Below are positions 8,346-16,900 of a stretch of 64,000 nt of DNA, piece by piece (the stretch's first letter is position 1; each line of letters begins with the position of its first letter). Source of the DNA: Sphingopyxis sp. 113P3 (GTDB lineage Bacteria; Pseudomonadota; Alphaproteobacteria; Sphingomonadales; Sphingomonadaceae); contig NZ_CP009452.1 of assembly GCF_001278035.1 (NCBI RefSeq), positions 3,629,501 to 3,693,500 of the forward strand, read 5' to 3'. The notes beneath the pieces were generated by a model that had not been told where the DNA came from, did no database searches, and saw nothing but the letters and a program-made list of their open reading frames with translations. The translations under genes were made by a program, and so were the position numbers.

Positions 8346-8552
8346 CTACTCGGCGGCGCGCTCACGCTCTTCCATGACAAGCAGCGGCCCTTCGAGGAGC
8401 CGCTCGCCCTCCCACCAGGCGAGGCCATTCCGCACCGCGCTATTCGCCGCGGCGCGATAGGATTTGAACCAGCGGCTCTGGCGCGGGCCGCAGCGCCAGC
8501 GATAGTCTCGCGGCTCCGGTTTGTTCCAGGCATATCGATCGTGCTTCACCAT
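8346..8552 (-). CDS. Small basic hypothetical protein near the prophage end
   Basis: This encodes 68 residues starting MVKHDRYAWNKPEPRDYRW and ending EERERAAE. It is rich in tryptophan and arginine, with no family I recognise. The frame stays open upstream through the att repeat and tRNA region, so that extension is certainly spurious; I chose the ATG at 8552. Codon use and composition are plausible for a small phage accessory protein, but there is no clear ribosome-binding site. It is the last gene-like feature before the attachment repeat. Confidence 0.4.
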   Translation of the reverse strand: MVKHDRYAWNKPEPRDYRWRCGPRQSRWFKSYRAAANSAVRNGLAWWEGERLLEGPLLVMEERERAAE

Positions 8553-8737
8553 CCGATCATCCGTTCCGAATCGTCCATGACCTCGATGTAGAACATTAGG
8601 GGAACAAAAGACAAGCTTGCGTCGTGCCCATCCTGTCCCTATGGGTTCCCCCAGTCGACGAGAAGCGGCGGAAACCTGTGGGCTCAAAACCGTGCCCCGT
8701 GGGGGAACAGTCTTTGATTTTATTGAAGATTGTGATT

Positions 8738-8780
8738 TCACGGCTGAAACACGGGTTCGAGTCCCGTAGGGGTCACCATT
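8738..8780 (+). repeat. Probable attR: 43-bp copy of the tRNA-Glu 3' end
   Basis: These 43 bases are identical to 8831-8873, which spans from the anticodon-loop end to just past the CCA of the intact tRNA-Glu. This copy lacks the 5' half of a tRNA; the sequence before it is unrelated. Phage integrases commonly recombine inside the 3' half of a tRNA gene, leaving such a fragment at the distal prophage end. The matching intact copy at the other prophage end (attL) should lie left of this window. Confidence 0.75.
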
Positions 8781-8795
8781 CTCGATCGTCGATAC

Positions 8796-8871
8796 GGCCC
8801 CTTCGTCTAGCGGTCTAGGACGCGGCCCTCTCACGGCTGAAACACGGGTTCGAGTCCCGTAGGGGTCACCA
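8796..8871 (+). tRNA. tRNA-Glu(CTC)
   Basis: A complete 76-base cloverleaf with encoded CCA. The acceptor stem GGCCCCT pairs with AGGGGTC, including one G-U pair. The anticodon loop CTCTCAC gives anticodon CTC (codon GAG). The T arm is ACGGG-TTCGAGT-CCCGT. A partial copy of its 3' half lies 50 bases upstream, so this is probably the second of two tandem tRNA-Glu genes, the first having been used as a phage attachment site. Confidence 0.95.
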
Positions 8872-8905
8872 TTATGCCGCGCTCGATATCAAGCAGTCGG
8901 GTTTC

Positions 8906-10210
8906 GGCTCTTCCCCGTGAACGGGGGATGAGGGTGGATCAGACCCGATTGATGACGCCATTCCAACCGCAAAGAGCGAGCACGCGCAAGCGGTAGTTGT
9001 GAAAGTTGCGGAAGCCGAACGCGCGGCGCGAGATCATCTCCATCTTTGTGTGAAAGCCCTCGGTGATTCCATTGTTCCTGGAAAAGCGCCACATGCGGGC
9101 GACGGGCTCGAGCCAGCTGGTCAGGGTATCGGCGAGGGACTTGAGGGGGCTGGCGGCGAACTGATCGATCATCCTGAGCAGGTCGGGGATAAGCTGGCTG
9201 GCCTTTTTGGCATTGAGGGATTTTTGCGTCAGCAGGAGGGCCATGTCCTGCTTGGCAGTGTAGAGGGCTTCGAGCACCGGATTGGCTTTCAGGTAGACGG
9301 CCAGCCTTTTGCGCTGTTCTTCGCTTAGCTTCCATCGATGGCGCCGCATCAAACTGAGCAGCCCGCGATTCTTTCGGCCCTCGGGATCGAAGCGCTTCCA
9401 TCCTTCGAGGAAATGCTGGTTGAGCAGCCGAATGACATGGAAGCGATCGGCGACGATCTTCGCGTTCGGAAAATATTTGCGGGCGATTGCGCGATAGGTT
9501 TCCGACAGGTCCATCACGATGACCTTGACCTTGTCGCGCCCTGGCAACCTTCGCAAATAGCTTCGTAAACTGTCTTCCGAGCGTCCCGGGACGACATCGT
9601 AGACCTTGTGATTCTTCAGATCGACAAATGTCGTCGCATAGCCTCTCTTGCGCGAGAAAAAATGCTCGTCGATCCCCAGGACCTGCGGGCAGGTCCGACC
9701 GGACAGCTCCGAGACGCGCTGTTCGATGAAATGATGATACCAGCGCTCGATGGTTGCACTGCCGATCGCATGGGTGCTCGTCAACTGGCTTTGGCTGATG
9801 CCTCCGTGGTGACCGTCGAAGACCTCAAGACGGTACGTCTCCGTCGCGCGATAGCGCGGACGGATGCCCGAAAAGCGATGACGGAAATAGCGGCCGCAAC
9901 CGGCACAATGATATTTGGGCACCGCAAGGTGCACGATCAGGATCTGGTTGCCTTGACGCGTGTGCTTGAGCTCGCGCTCATAAGTCGCCTTGATCCGCAG
10001 CCCCCCGTGGCCGCAATAAAGGCAAACAGGCCGCTTCGTTGGCCGCGCCCACACACGAATGTCGCGTCGCCGCTCGACACGGACAATCTCAACATCCGAC
10101 AGCCCTAATATGCCGTCGATTCCCTGATCAGCCTTCTTCTTCATCAGACTTGTCCTTCCTATGACAAGTCTAACCCAATTTCCCTCATCCCCCGTTCACG
10201 AGGAAGAGCC
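8906..10210 (-). mobile_element. ISL3-family insertion sequence
   Basis: A 1305-bp element with 29-bp terminal inverted repeats at 8906-8934 and 10182-10210 that differ at one position. It carries one complete leftward transposase gene. Flanking 8-bp sequences do not match, so no target duplication is visible; this may reflect later change or recombination. It lies 35 bp downstream of tRNA-Glu. Confidence 0.93.
8939..10144 (-). CDS. ISL3-family transposase
   Basis: This 401-residue protein has an N-terminal zinc-binding region (CLYCGHGG at about 41-48, then CAGC at about 80-83) typical of the ISL3 helix-turn-helix/zinc-finger module. A DDE catalytic domain follows: GIDEHFFSRKRGYAT (about 156-170, first D), VIVMDLSETYR (about 208-218, second D) and a C-terminal region with NNGITEGFHTKMEMISRRAFGFRNFHNYRLRVL, whose glutamate completes the triad. 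Length is normal and the frame is intact, so the element may still be active. It fills the space between the two terminal inverted repeats. Confidence 0.95.
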   Translation of the reverse strand: MKKKADQGIDGILGLSDVEIVRVERRRDIRVWARPTKRPVCLYCGHGGLRIKATYERELKHTRQGNQILIVHLAVPKYHCAGCGRYFRHRFSGIRPRYRATETYRLEVFDGHHGGISQSQLTSTHAIGSATIERWYHHFIEQRVSELSGRTCPQVLGIDEHFFSRKRGYATTFVDLKNHKVYDVVPGRSEDSLRSYLRRLPGRDKVKVIVMDLSETYRAIARKYFPNAKIVADRFHVIRLLNQHFLEGWKRFDPEGRKNRGLLSLMRRHRWKLSEEQRKRLAVYLKANPVLEALYTAKQDMALLLTQKSLNAKKASQLIPDLLRMIDQFAASPLKSLADTLTSWLEPVARMWRFSRNNGITEGFHTKMEMISRRAFGFRNFHNYRLRVLALCGWNGVINRV

Positions 10211-10662
10211 AAGACTAGTTGGGCTGTGCTGCCTAACATTGGCGATTTTCCACCTTAAAATAGTTGGTCCGGGCTTTGGTGTTGTCCATCAGCGCCACTG
10301 CATACCGTGGCATTCCTCGGCGATTATAGAGGAGGTCGATGCGACGTCTTCACGACTGTTTGCGTGGGATTCCAGCTGCAAGTCGAGATACAAGCGACCG
10401 CCTGTTGTCGGCTGGACTGAGCGGGTCGACCGACTTTGCCCCCACAGGGCTGGCTATCTTGGGAAAGTGTGAAACGGACGGATTACGGCTTGCGGGCGCG
10501 AGGCCAGTCATACCTTGCTGATACATCTGCGCGTGCGAGACGACGGCAGAAAAAGCCAAGGTTTGGAGCATTGTACGGTGAGGATGAGACGCGCGCGACC
10601 CGATGGAGCCCTCAGCATCGAAACCGCAAAGCAAAATCGCATCGCATGAATTTGCGTTTTGC
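10211..10662. other. Gene-poor stretch between two insertion sequences
   Basis: Short frames exist on both strands but none has a good ribosome-binding site, a recognisable domain or gene-like composition. The tail of the IS-interrupted regulator begins at 10663. The region may contain decayed coding sequence or remnants of older insertions. Confidence 0.5.
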
Positions 10663-10874
10663 CTAGAGTCTCGCATCACCGTCAGGGAAGGGCCAAAAAA
10701 GTCGATGGTCTGCATCCCTCAGCATGCGCTCATTATCGACAGCCTTGAGACAGTTAGGGAGATTGCATCGCATTTCCCTTAACCAGTCCTCAAAATTATC
10801 TTCACCCGCGAGGTCGAGGCCTTCAAGAAACGACGCGGCGTTTGTCACGCTACTGTCTCGAATATCGGTCTCTA

Positions 10875-11728
10875 GGGTCCAAACTCAATCAGCCTCTTGA
10901 AAATCGGCGTGTACATTGATTCAGGGAGTCTCCACTGAAGCAGGAGGCTGTTGGAGATGTCGCGTTCGTTGTTCTGGCTGTCGGATGAAGCATGGCGGGC
11001 GATCGAGCCCCACCTGCCGAAGAACCAGCCCGGAGCGCGGCGGGTCGATGATCGCAGGGTGATCTCGGGCATCATCCACATGCTCAAGTGTGGTGGCCGC
11101 TGGGCGGACTGCCCGTCCGAATACGGCCCTTCGACGACGGTCTACAATCGCTGGAACCGGTGGAGCCGCCGCGGCATCTGGACGCGCATCCTGGCGGCGC
11201 TGACCGAGCAAGGCTGGATCGCGGAGACCGGCCAGATCGACAGCAGCTACATCAAGGCTCACCGCTCTGCCGGTGGCGCAAAAGGGGGGCGCGGGCCAAT
11301 GCCATTGGCATCTCGCGTGGAGGCAGGACAACGAAGATCCACGCGCTTGTCGATGTTCTCGGAAGACCACTGCGCCTCGTCCTGACGCCCGGCAACACAT
11401 CTGATGTGAAAGGCGCAGACCTACTGATCGGTGAAACTATCGGCATGAAGCGGGTGATCGCCGACCGTGGCTACGACGCGAACCGCATCAGGGCCGCCTT
11501 ACGAGAGCAGGGCACGATCCCGGTGATCCCCGGACGGCGCAACCGCAAGCGCCCGATCCAGTATGACGAACGCCGCTACAAGGACCGCTGGCGGGTCGAG
11601 GCCATGTTCTGCCGCCTCAAGGACTTCCGCCGCATCGCTACTCGTTACGACAAGCTCGCCCGCAACTTCCTATCCGCCGTAAGCCTCGCCGCTGCCGTCG
11701 CCTTCTGGCTGTGATTGAGTCTCGACCC
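10875..11728 (+). mobile_element. IS5-family (IS427-like) insertion sequence
   Basis: An element of about 854 bp with inverted ends (GGGTC and ACTCAATCA at the left, mirrored at the right). TA, or CTAG if read more broadly, is repeated at both ends, as usual for this group. It carries a transposase split over two frames. It lies inside, and opposite to, a winged-helix regulator gene. Confidence 0.9.
10957..11714 (+). CDS. IS5-family transposase, two frames joined by -1 frameshift
   Basis: The first frame (10957-11385) encodes the N-terminal domain (DEAWRAIEPHLPKN, then the first catalytic aspartate in GQIDSSYIKAHRSA). The second frame continues to 11714 with GGRTTKIHALVDVLGRPL, VIADRGYDANRIR (second aspartate) and the C-terminal RWRVEAMFCRLKDFRRIATRYDK region carrying the glutamate. 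The frames join at an A4G6 run (11280-11289), where a -1 slip gives one continuous product. Such programmed frameshifting is common in this IS group. The start at 10957 has CAGGAGG upstream. All catalytic residues appear present. Confidence 0.9.
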
Positions 11729-12351
11729 TAGAGCGGTGAGATTGAGCCTAATCGTTCGGAAATCAGCGTAGAAGAGCTCAACGTTGTACGGCGTCGTCAG
11801 CTTGCGAAGTCGGTGTAATTCGCGCCGGAGTCCGGCCTGCGCACGCGTATCAAGCGAGCCCCATAGTTTCTCTTGAACCCAGGACCGCCACCGTTCGCCC
11901 GTAGGCGCGGTAGCGAGTAGCGCAAGCAGTGCAATCGCCTTCTTGCTCCCGATTTCGATACGCTGACCATCAGGCGCGATTAACTGAAACGCGCCGAGAA
12001 ATGTCAGCCGGTAGAAATGTGCTCGTGGATGCCGTCTTACCGCCTGAACCTGCCGGTCGGGCGATGGATAAACATCGTCGAAAAAGCGAAACCGCTTCCG
12101 CACCGCTATGGGATGCGACATGAACCAATCCCCTACGCCAAGTATGAGCATGGCCCCTTGTCGACAAGGAATCCCGCTCAAATCTTCACCCATGTGATCG
12201 CGCCCTGTCGCGAGATAGGAGCATCGCCCTTCCGCGTTATCCAATTTACCTTGTCTTCATTCTCTGCTTTCTTCCACCCTAAAAAAACTTTACTCTTCAA
12301 TAAAATAAGCTTTCGGTTAATCTACGGATTGATTAGGGCCCGTTTTACCGG

Positions 12352-13887
12352 CTATTCGGGCATTGCTCCCACACGTCGGAGCAGCGGCAATATCCGCCCC
12401 GATACATCTTTTCGAAGTTTGCGAATTTCCTCAATATTTTCCTCAGCAGTCTCCAAGGCTCGCCCGTCACTGATGAGGCGTTCACCTTGAGAAGACAGCC
12501 AGTCCCAGACGGTGGCCTCAACGTCACTGATACTTTCAGAGAGGGCGAGCAGGATCAACTGCTGCACACGCGAGACCGTGACAGCAGCGCCGATGCGCGG
12601 GGCCGCGAGACTATTGGCGCCGGAGCTATATTTTGATCGCCGGCATAGTTCTCGATTGAGCGCGATCGACGCGACCAAGTCATCGTCGGGCGTCGCCGAC
12701 TGGGCGGCAGGCGCGATATCTCCCCTGCCCGTCAGGACGAACAGGGCTTCGGCGAGCTGCGTTCGCGTGACACCGTCGCGTGCGACCGCGGCGGCAAGTG
12801 TCCCGAACGGAGTGATCGCTCCCTTCGCGGCCATCAGAGCTTTCCAGACAGGCTTGTAGACTTCCTCGCGCAGCGTTGCCGATCCCGCCGCGGTGGCGAG
12901 GGATAGCGGCAACTCATTCGTGTCGGCGAGTGCGAGAAAACTATATTCCTCCATCCCGTCCCCAATTTCACCCGTAGTCATCTGCCGCTTGCCCTTGACA
13001 AAGATATCTCGTCGAAATTGGCGGTTGACGAGATAGTCGCGCGTTGTCTCGTAGAGTGCGGGATCCGAGATGCCCGCCAGAAGTTCCTGGCAGTGCGCCG
13101 GCACACCAAGCCCCGGCATATTATCTATCAGGCTAGCCGATGCAGCGAAGTCGAGCTTGGCTTCCGCAAGACGCTCGGAGACCTCCGAAAAGGATTCGGG
13201 CAGCCAATGTCGGTTGAAATACTCATGGCTGACATAGTTGCGATCGAGCTTCTCGAGCCCACCGATCATGTTTCCGATCGCAGGATATTGCGCAAAATAG
13301 CCGGCATTGGTCTCGACAATACGTCTCACGAACTGGAGCGATTCCTCGACTCGCGCGAGAAGGCCGCCGGTTGCGGCCTTTGATGCGTGAAGGTTGAGCA
13401 GGTGGCGCAGCGGCTCAATCGGCGCCCAGCCCGGCTTGCAATTATAGCTGATGTAGAGAATGCCGCCGGGCTTCAAATTGGTCCGTGCGATCTCGACGAT
13501 GGCGTCGCGCGCCTCACCGCTCACCCACGACCAGATGCCGTGCAGCGCGATGATATCGAATTGCGGGAGATCGCGGCGGGCGAACTCCTCGAAGCTGTCG
13601 TCGAAGATGCTGAGTGATTTTCCGCCAGCGCGCGCGACCTGCCGTGCGTACGCCGCATGCGAGGGGTTGAAATCGGTGCCGAAGAACGAGCCCGACGAGG
13701 TCGCGGCGTTGATGTTCAGCGACAAGCCCTGCCCGAACCCGAGTTCGAGATAGTTCGGCCGCTCCCCCACATCGTGCGAGATGCCGCGCGAGAGAAGCGC
13801 GAGCTTGAGTCGGACCGGAGCGAGCTCGGGAAAATATCCATAGATATAGTCGACTTCCGAGACGTAGCCCGCGTTCCACATATCCAT
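12352..13887 (-). CDS. Class I SAM methyltransferase with PKMT-type regulatory domain (putative outer-membrane-protein lysine methyltransferase)
   Basis: This encodes 511 residues. The N-terminus has YVSEVDYIYGYFPELAPVRL, typical of the rickettsial protein-lysine methyltransferase group. The SAM-binding motif YLELGFGQGLSLNINA is at about 45-60, followed by FFGTDFNP and a post-motif region DIIALHGIWSW. A methyltransferase regulatory domain covers about 215-300 (IDNMPGLGVP to VNRQFRRDIFVKG). The rest is helical and probably a C-terminal winged-helix region. Rickettsial relatives methylate lysines of the autotransporter OmpB. Here the gene lies 83 bp downstream of a giant autotransporter in the same direction, so that protein is the likely substrate (inference). 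A second ATG at 13881 sits better relative to the GGGAG ribosome-binding site. Confidence 0.85.
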   Translation of the reverse strand: MDMWNAGYVSEVDYIYGYFPELAPVRLKLALLSRGISHDVGERPNYLELGFGQGLSLNINAATSSGSFFGTDFNPSHAAYARQVARAGGKSLSIFDDSFEEFARRDLPQFDIIALHGIWSWVSGEARDAIVEIARTNLKPGGILYISYNCKPGWAPIEPLRHLLNLHASKAATGGLLARVEESLQFVRRIVETNAGYFAQYPAIGNMIGGLEKLDRNYVSHEYFNRHWLPESFSEVSERLAEAKLDFAASASLIDNMPGLGVPAHCQELLAGISDPALYETTRDYLVNRQFRRDIFVKGKRQMTTGEIGDGMEEYSFLALADTNELPLSLATAAGSATLREEVYKPVWKALMAAKGAITPFGTLAAAVARDGVTRTQLAEALFVLTGRGDIAPAAQSATPDDDLVASIALNRELCRRSKYSSGANSLAAPRIGAAVTVSRVQQLILLALSESISDVEATVWDWLSSQGERLISDGRALETAEENIEEIRKLRKDVSGRILPLLRRVGAMPE

Positions 13888-13902
13888 TCTCCCAAAAAGG
13901 CC

Positions 13903-13936
13903 AAAAAAGGGGGGCGTGCGCGAGGCACGCCCCCCC
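13903..13936 (-). terminator. Intrinsic terminator between autotransporter and methyltransferase
   Basis: On the minus strand an 11-bp GC stem (GGGGGGCGTGC with GCACGCCCCCC, 5-base loop) is followed by TTTTTT. It starts about 35 bp after the autotransporter stop and ends about 15 bp before the methyltransferase start. It should cut most readthrough, so the methyltransferase would be made at a lower level or under antitermination. Confidence 0.85.
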
Positions 13937-13970
13937 CACGTGGATTTCCCCAGTGGACGCCTAGGTCAGT

Positions 13971-16900
13971 TTAGAACTGGAAAGTCACACCGCCGCGAAG
14001 GCCTGTAACCTTATTGTCTCCGCCGAAGATTTGGCTGCCGGTGAAGAACAGATTGAGCCGGTCGGCTACCGTCGCCTCGAAACCGGCTTCGACCGTGCCG
14101 TAACTGTCGGGCTGGGCACCTCGAAGGACGAACTTGTCGCCGCCGCCGATGTAGCTCACCGTCACATCGTTCGGCAGATCGCCTTGGAAGGTGTACGACG
14201 CCTTGGCGAAGGGACGAAGCGTAACGCTGTCCGAGACTTCAGTTTCGGTGCTGAGCTTCACGCCAAGCACCGGCGAGAAGACCGTCTTCGCCCGGCCTTC
14301 GACATCCAGACTGAAGGCGCCTGCACCGCTTTCGGTGAAGCCTTCCAGCGAGGTACGGCGCAGAACCAGCTTGCCATAAGGTGTGACCGTCACATTGCCG
14401 GTGCGATAGTCATAGCCGACCTCGACGCTTGCATCGAGTTGCTTGGCGTTTATCGAGGCTTCCGCGGTCCGGGCCAAGAGGCTCATCGTGCGGGTTGCGT
14501 CGTAGTTGGTCCAGCCAAAGGCCAGCTTTGCGTTAGCATAGATCGGCCCGAAGCCCTGCGTGACATAGGCACCGACAGTCCAGGTTCGGCCGTCGACCGC
14601 TTCCGGCGTGCCGCGCGCGGCAATGTCGTGCTCGGCATAAGCGCCGCCGAATCCGAAGGCGCCACTCGGCGCGTAGGCGAAGTCGAGACCGCCCGCGAGA
14701 CCGTAGCTGTTCGCGCGGATGTTCGAAGCACCATAGGGATCGCCGTCACCAAACTTCGCCCAGTTGCCCACCGGGTTTAGCCAAAGTTGTGTCGCAAAGT
14801 CGCCCCCGACCGAACGACGGTTCGCGAGCATGTCCAGCGTCTGTCCGAAGACACCATTCTGATCGACGGCCGCGAGTGAACCATAGATCTCGCCCGAAGA
14901 CAGTTCGTTGAAAAGCGCGGCCGCCTGATCCGACGACAGGCGGAAGTCAAGCGCGGTCGCGACATTGGCGATGTCCTGTGCATAGCCAAGTTCGGTCACC
15001 GACGCGAAACCTGCGCCGCCCGCCGCATCGTTCCGGATGCGGCCGATCGCCGAGTTCAGTGCCGTGTCTAGGCCGACCGCCGCAGCGACGGAGTTCAAGT
15101 TGGTCGCGCCGCCCGCATAGCTGCTGCGCTTCACCTCGAGGCGCACTTCCTTCGTGGTCGTGTCATGCACCAGCGAGAAGCCTACATAGGGCGAGGTCAG
15201 CGTCGGCATTGCCGCCGCCGAGACGGCTCCCGTACCGGTGTAGGTAAACAACGTGTAGCCGTCGCCATTGGCGTAGAGGCTGTCACGATAGACGTTCACC
15301 GCGACGTTGCCGGCCAGGTTCAAGTTACCGGTGATGTCGACGCGCGAGTTATCGGCATCATAGCCGAGCGCCTGCGGCGTAGTAAAGTAGCCGACATAGA
15401 CGCCGCCTGCCACCGGACCGAGCGGCTCGGGAAGGCTCGCCCCACCCGAAACCTCGCTTCGCTGTACACGAATCAGCGTCGGCGTGACGCCAACTATGAT
15501 TGTGCCCTCCGCGCTCTGATTGAAGTCGCCGACCTGACGGAGGGTGATGCCGTCGATCAGTTCGGTCTGGCCAACCAGGCTGTTGCCGAACAGGTTCTGG
15601 CCCGGCGTGATGCGGCGACCGACGACGAGCGTCGCGGCGTTGTTTATGTTGCCGCGCACACCGAATTCAGCGCCGTCGGACTGGCTCGTCGTTAGCTGAA
15701 TCTCGCCCGCATTGATGTTGAAGTTGCCGACATCGAGCGTGTAGGCAGGCTCATCGCCCGGGAGCCCGGGGTCATAGGGCGCGCCGTTGATCACGAACGT
15801 GCCCGCGCCTTCTTTGTTCAACGTCTCGACGCCGACGACGCGAACCTGATAGTTCGAGCCACCGAAATGGGTCTGTGCGTCCTTGCCGAGTGAGAGCAGC
15901 GGATTGGGCCTGTCATCGCCGAGCGGCCAGCTCTGGTTCGGGTAGAGGATCGCATCGGCGCCAAGGAAGCCCGAGCCGACCAGATTGACCGTGGTATTGG
16001 TTGTCCTGTTACCGTCTGCATCGCGCTCGCCGGTGATGCTGCCAAGCGTCGCCGAGCCCGAATTGAGGTTGATCGTCGCCTTCACATCGCTGGTCAGCGT
16101 CGCCCCCTCGCCGGTTGGATCATTGTCGAGACCGCCGATGACCGCAAAGCCCCCTGCAACGCCATTCTGGTTCACCGTATAGGTCTGAGCAAGAAGCGCG
16201 GCTGCCGGCGTGTAGCTGGTGTCGGTCGAAGTATCGGTGCGAACCTCGGTGACCGATGCCGTGTCAATATTTCGGCCGAGGACGGTGGTGCCGGCGACCG
16301 TTCCATCGTTCGTCACCGTGCCTTCGCCGGCGTCGACGAAGATATCGCCCCCGATCGTGGCACCCTCAGCGTTCGTTACGCTGGCCGTGCCGAGCGCCAC
16401 GACCGGAGTGAAGGTCTCGGTGACCGACTGCAACGAGGCCTTGCCAAAGTTGGTCGTCGCGCTGGTCGCGTTTGAACCGATAACGATCGCGCTCGCGCTG
16501 GCCACGTCGCCAATCTGACCCGTATTGCTGACCGTCGCCGAGGTTGCGCTAGCGGCGCGTGCATCATCGCCGATCAAGCCCGCGTTGGTAATCGTGGCCG
16601 GACCGCCGACGATCGTGGTCGTCGTCGAGCTCGTGAGGTTCACCGTGCCCTTGCCGTCGTCGCTCGTCGTGTTGGTATCGACGGAGTTGAACACATAGCT
16701 TTCAGCACCGACGTCGCTGGTCACGATCGATCCATTAGTGATCGTGACCGAAGCGCCGCTGACGCCTGCCGCATAGACGTTATCGGTGGCAGCGGCCGCT
16801 TTGTCCTTGAGCGCCTGCGCGGAGTCGACCAGCACTGTCGCCTTGCCGCCGATCGTGGTCGTTTGGGTTGAGACGCTTTCCTCGAAGGTCCGGCCCGAGA

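Larger units (their letters stand above)
10663..12121 (-). pseudogene. Winged-helix (SARP/BTAD-like) regulator interrupted by an IS5-family element
   Basis: The N-terminal part (12121 to 11730) encodes a winged-helix region with GAFQLIAPDGQR, SKKAIALLALLA and GERWRSWVQEKLWGS. The C-terminal part (10874 to 10663) encodes SFLEGLDLAGEDNFEDWLRE. Both parts match in order to the intact paralogue at 20468-20950. Removing 10875-11728 and one TA copy restores a continuous frame of about 200 residues. The start at 12121 has an AGGGGA site at good spacing. Proteins with this OmpR-like fold bind DNA; here the fold stands alone without the usual activator or TPR domains. Before the insertion the gene lay downstream of the methyltransferase in the same direction, probably as the last gene of that unit. 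Confidence 0.82.

Noticed and set aside
8131..8460. Plus-strand frame of 109 codons at the prophage end
   Set aside because: No ribosome-binding site, overlap with an opposing small frame, and a serine/arginine-rich tail typical of random GC-rich sequence.
8553..8834. Upstream extension of the small minus-strand frame through the tRNA fragment
   Set aside because: It would translate the antisense of the attachment repeat and tRNA-Glu, which is coincidental.
10350..10715. Minus-strand frame of 121 codons between the two IS elements
   Set aside because: It overlaps the real C-terminal remnant of the regulator in another frame and shows no domain or ribosome-binding site.
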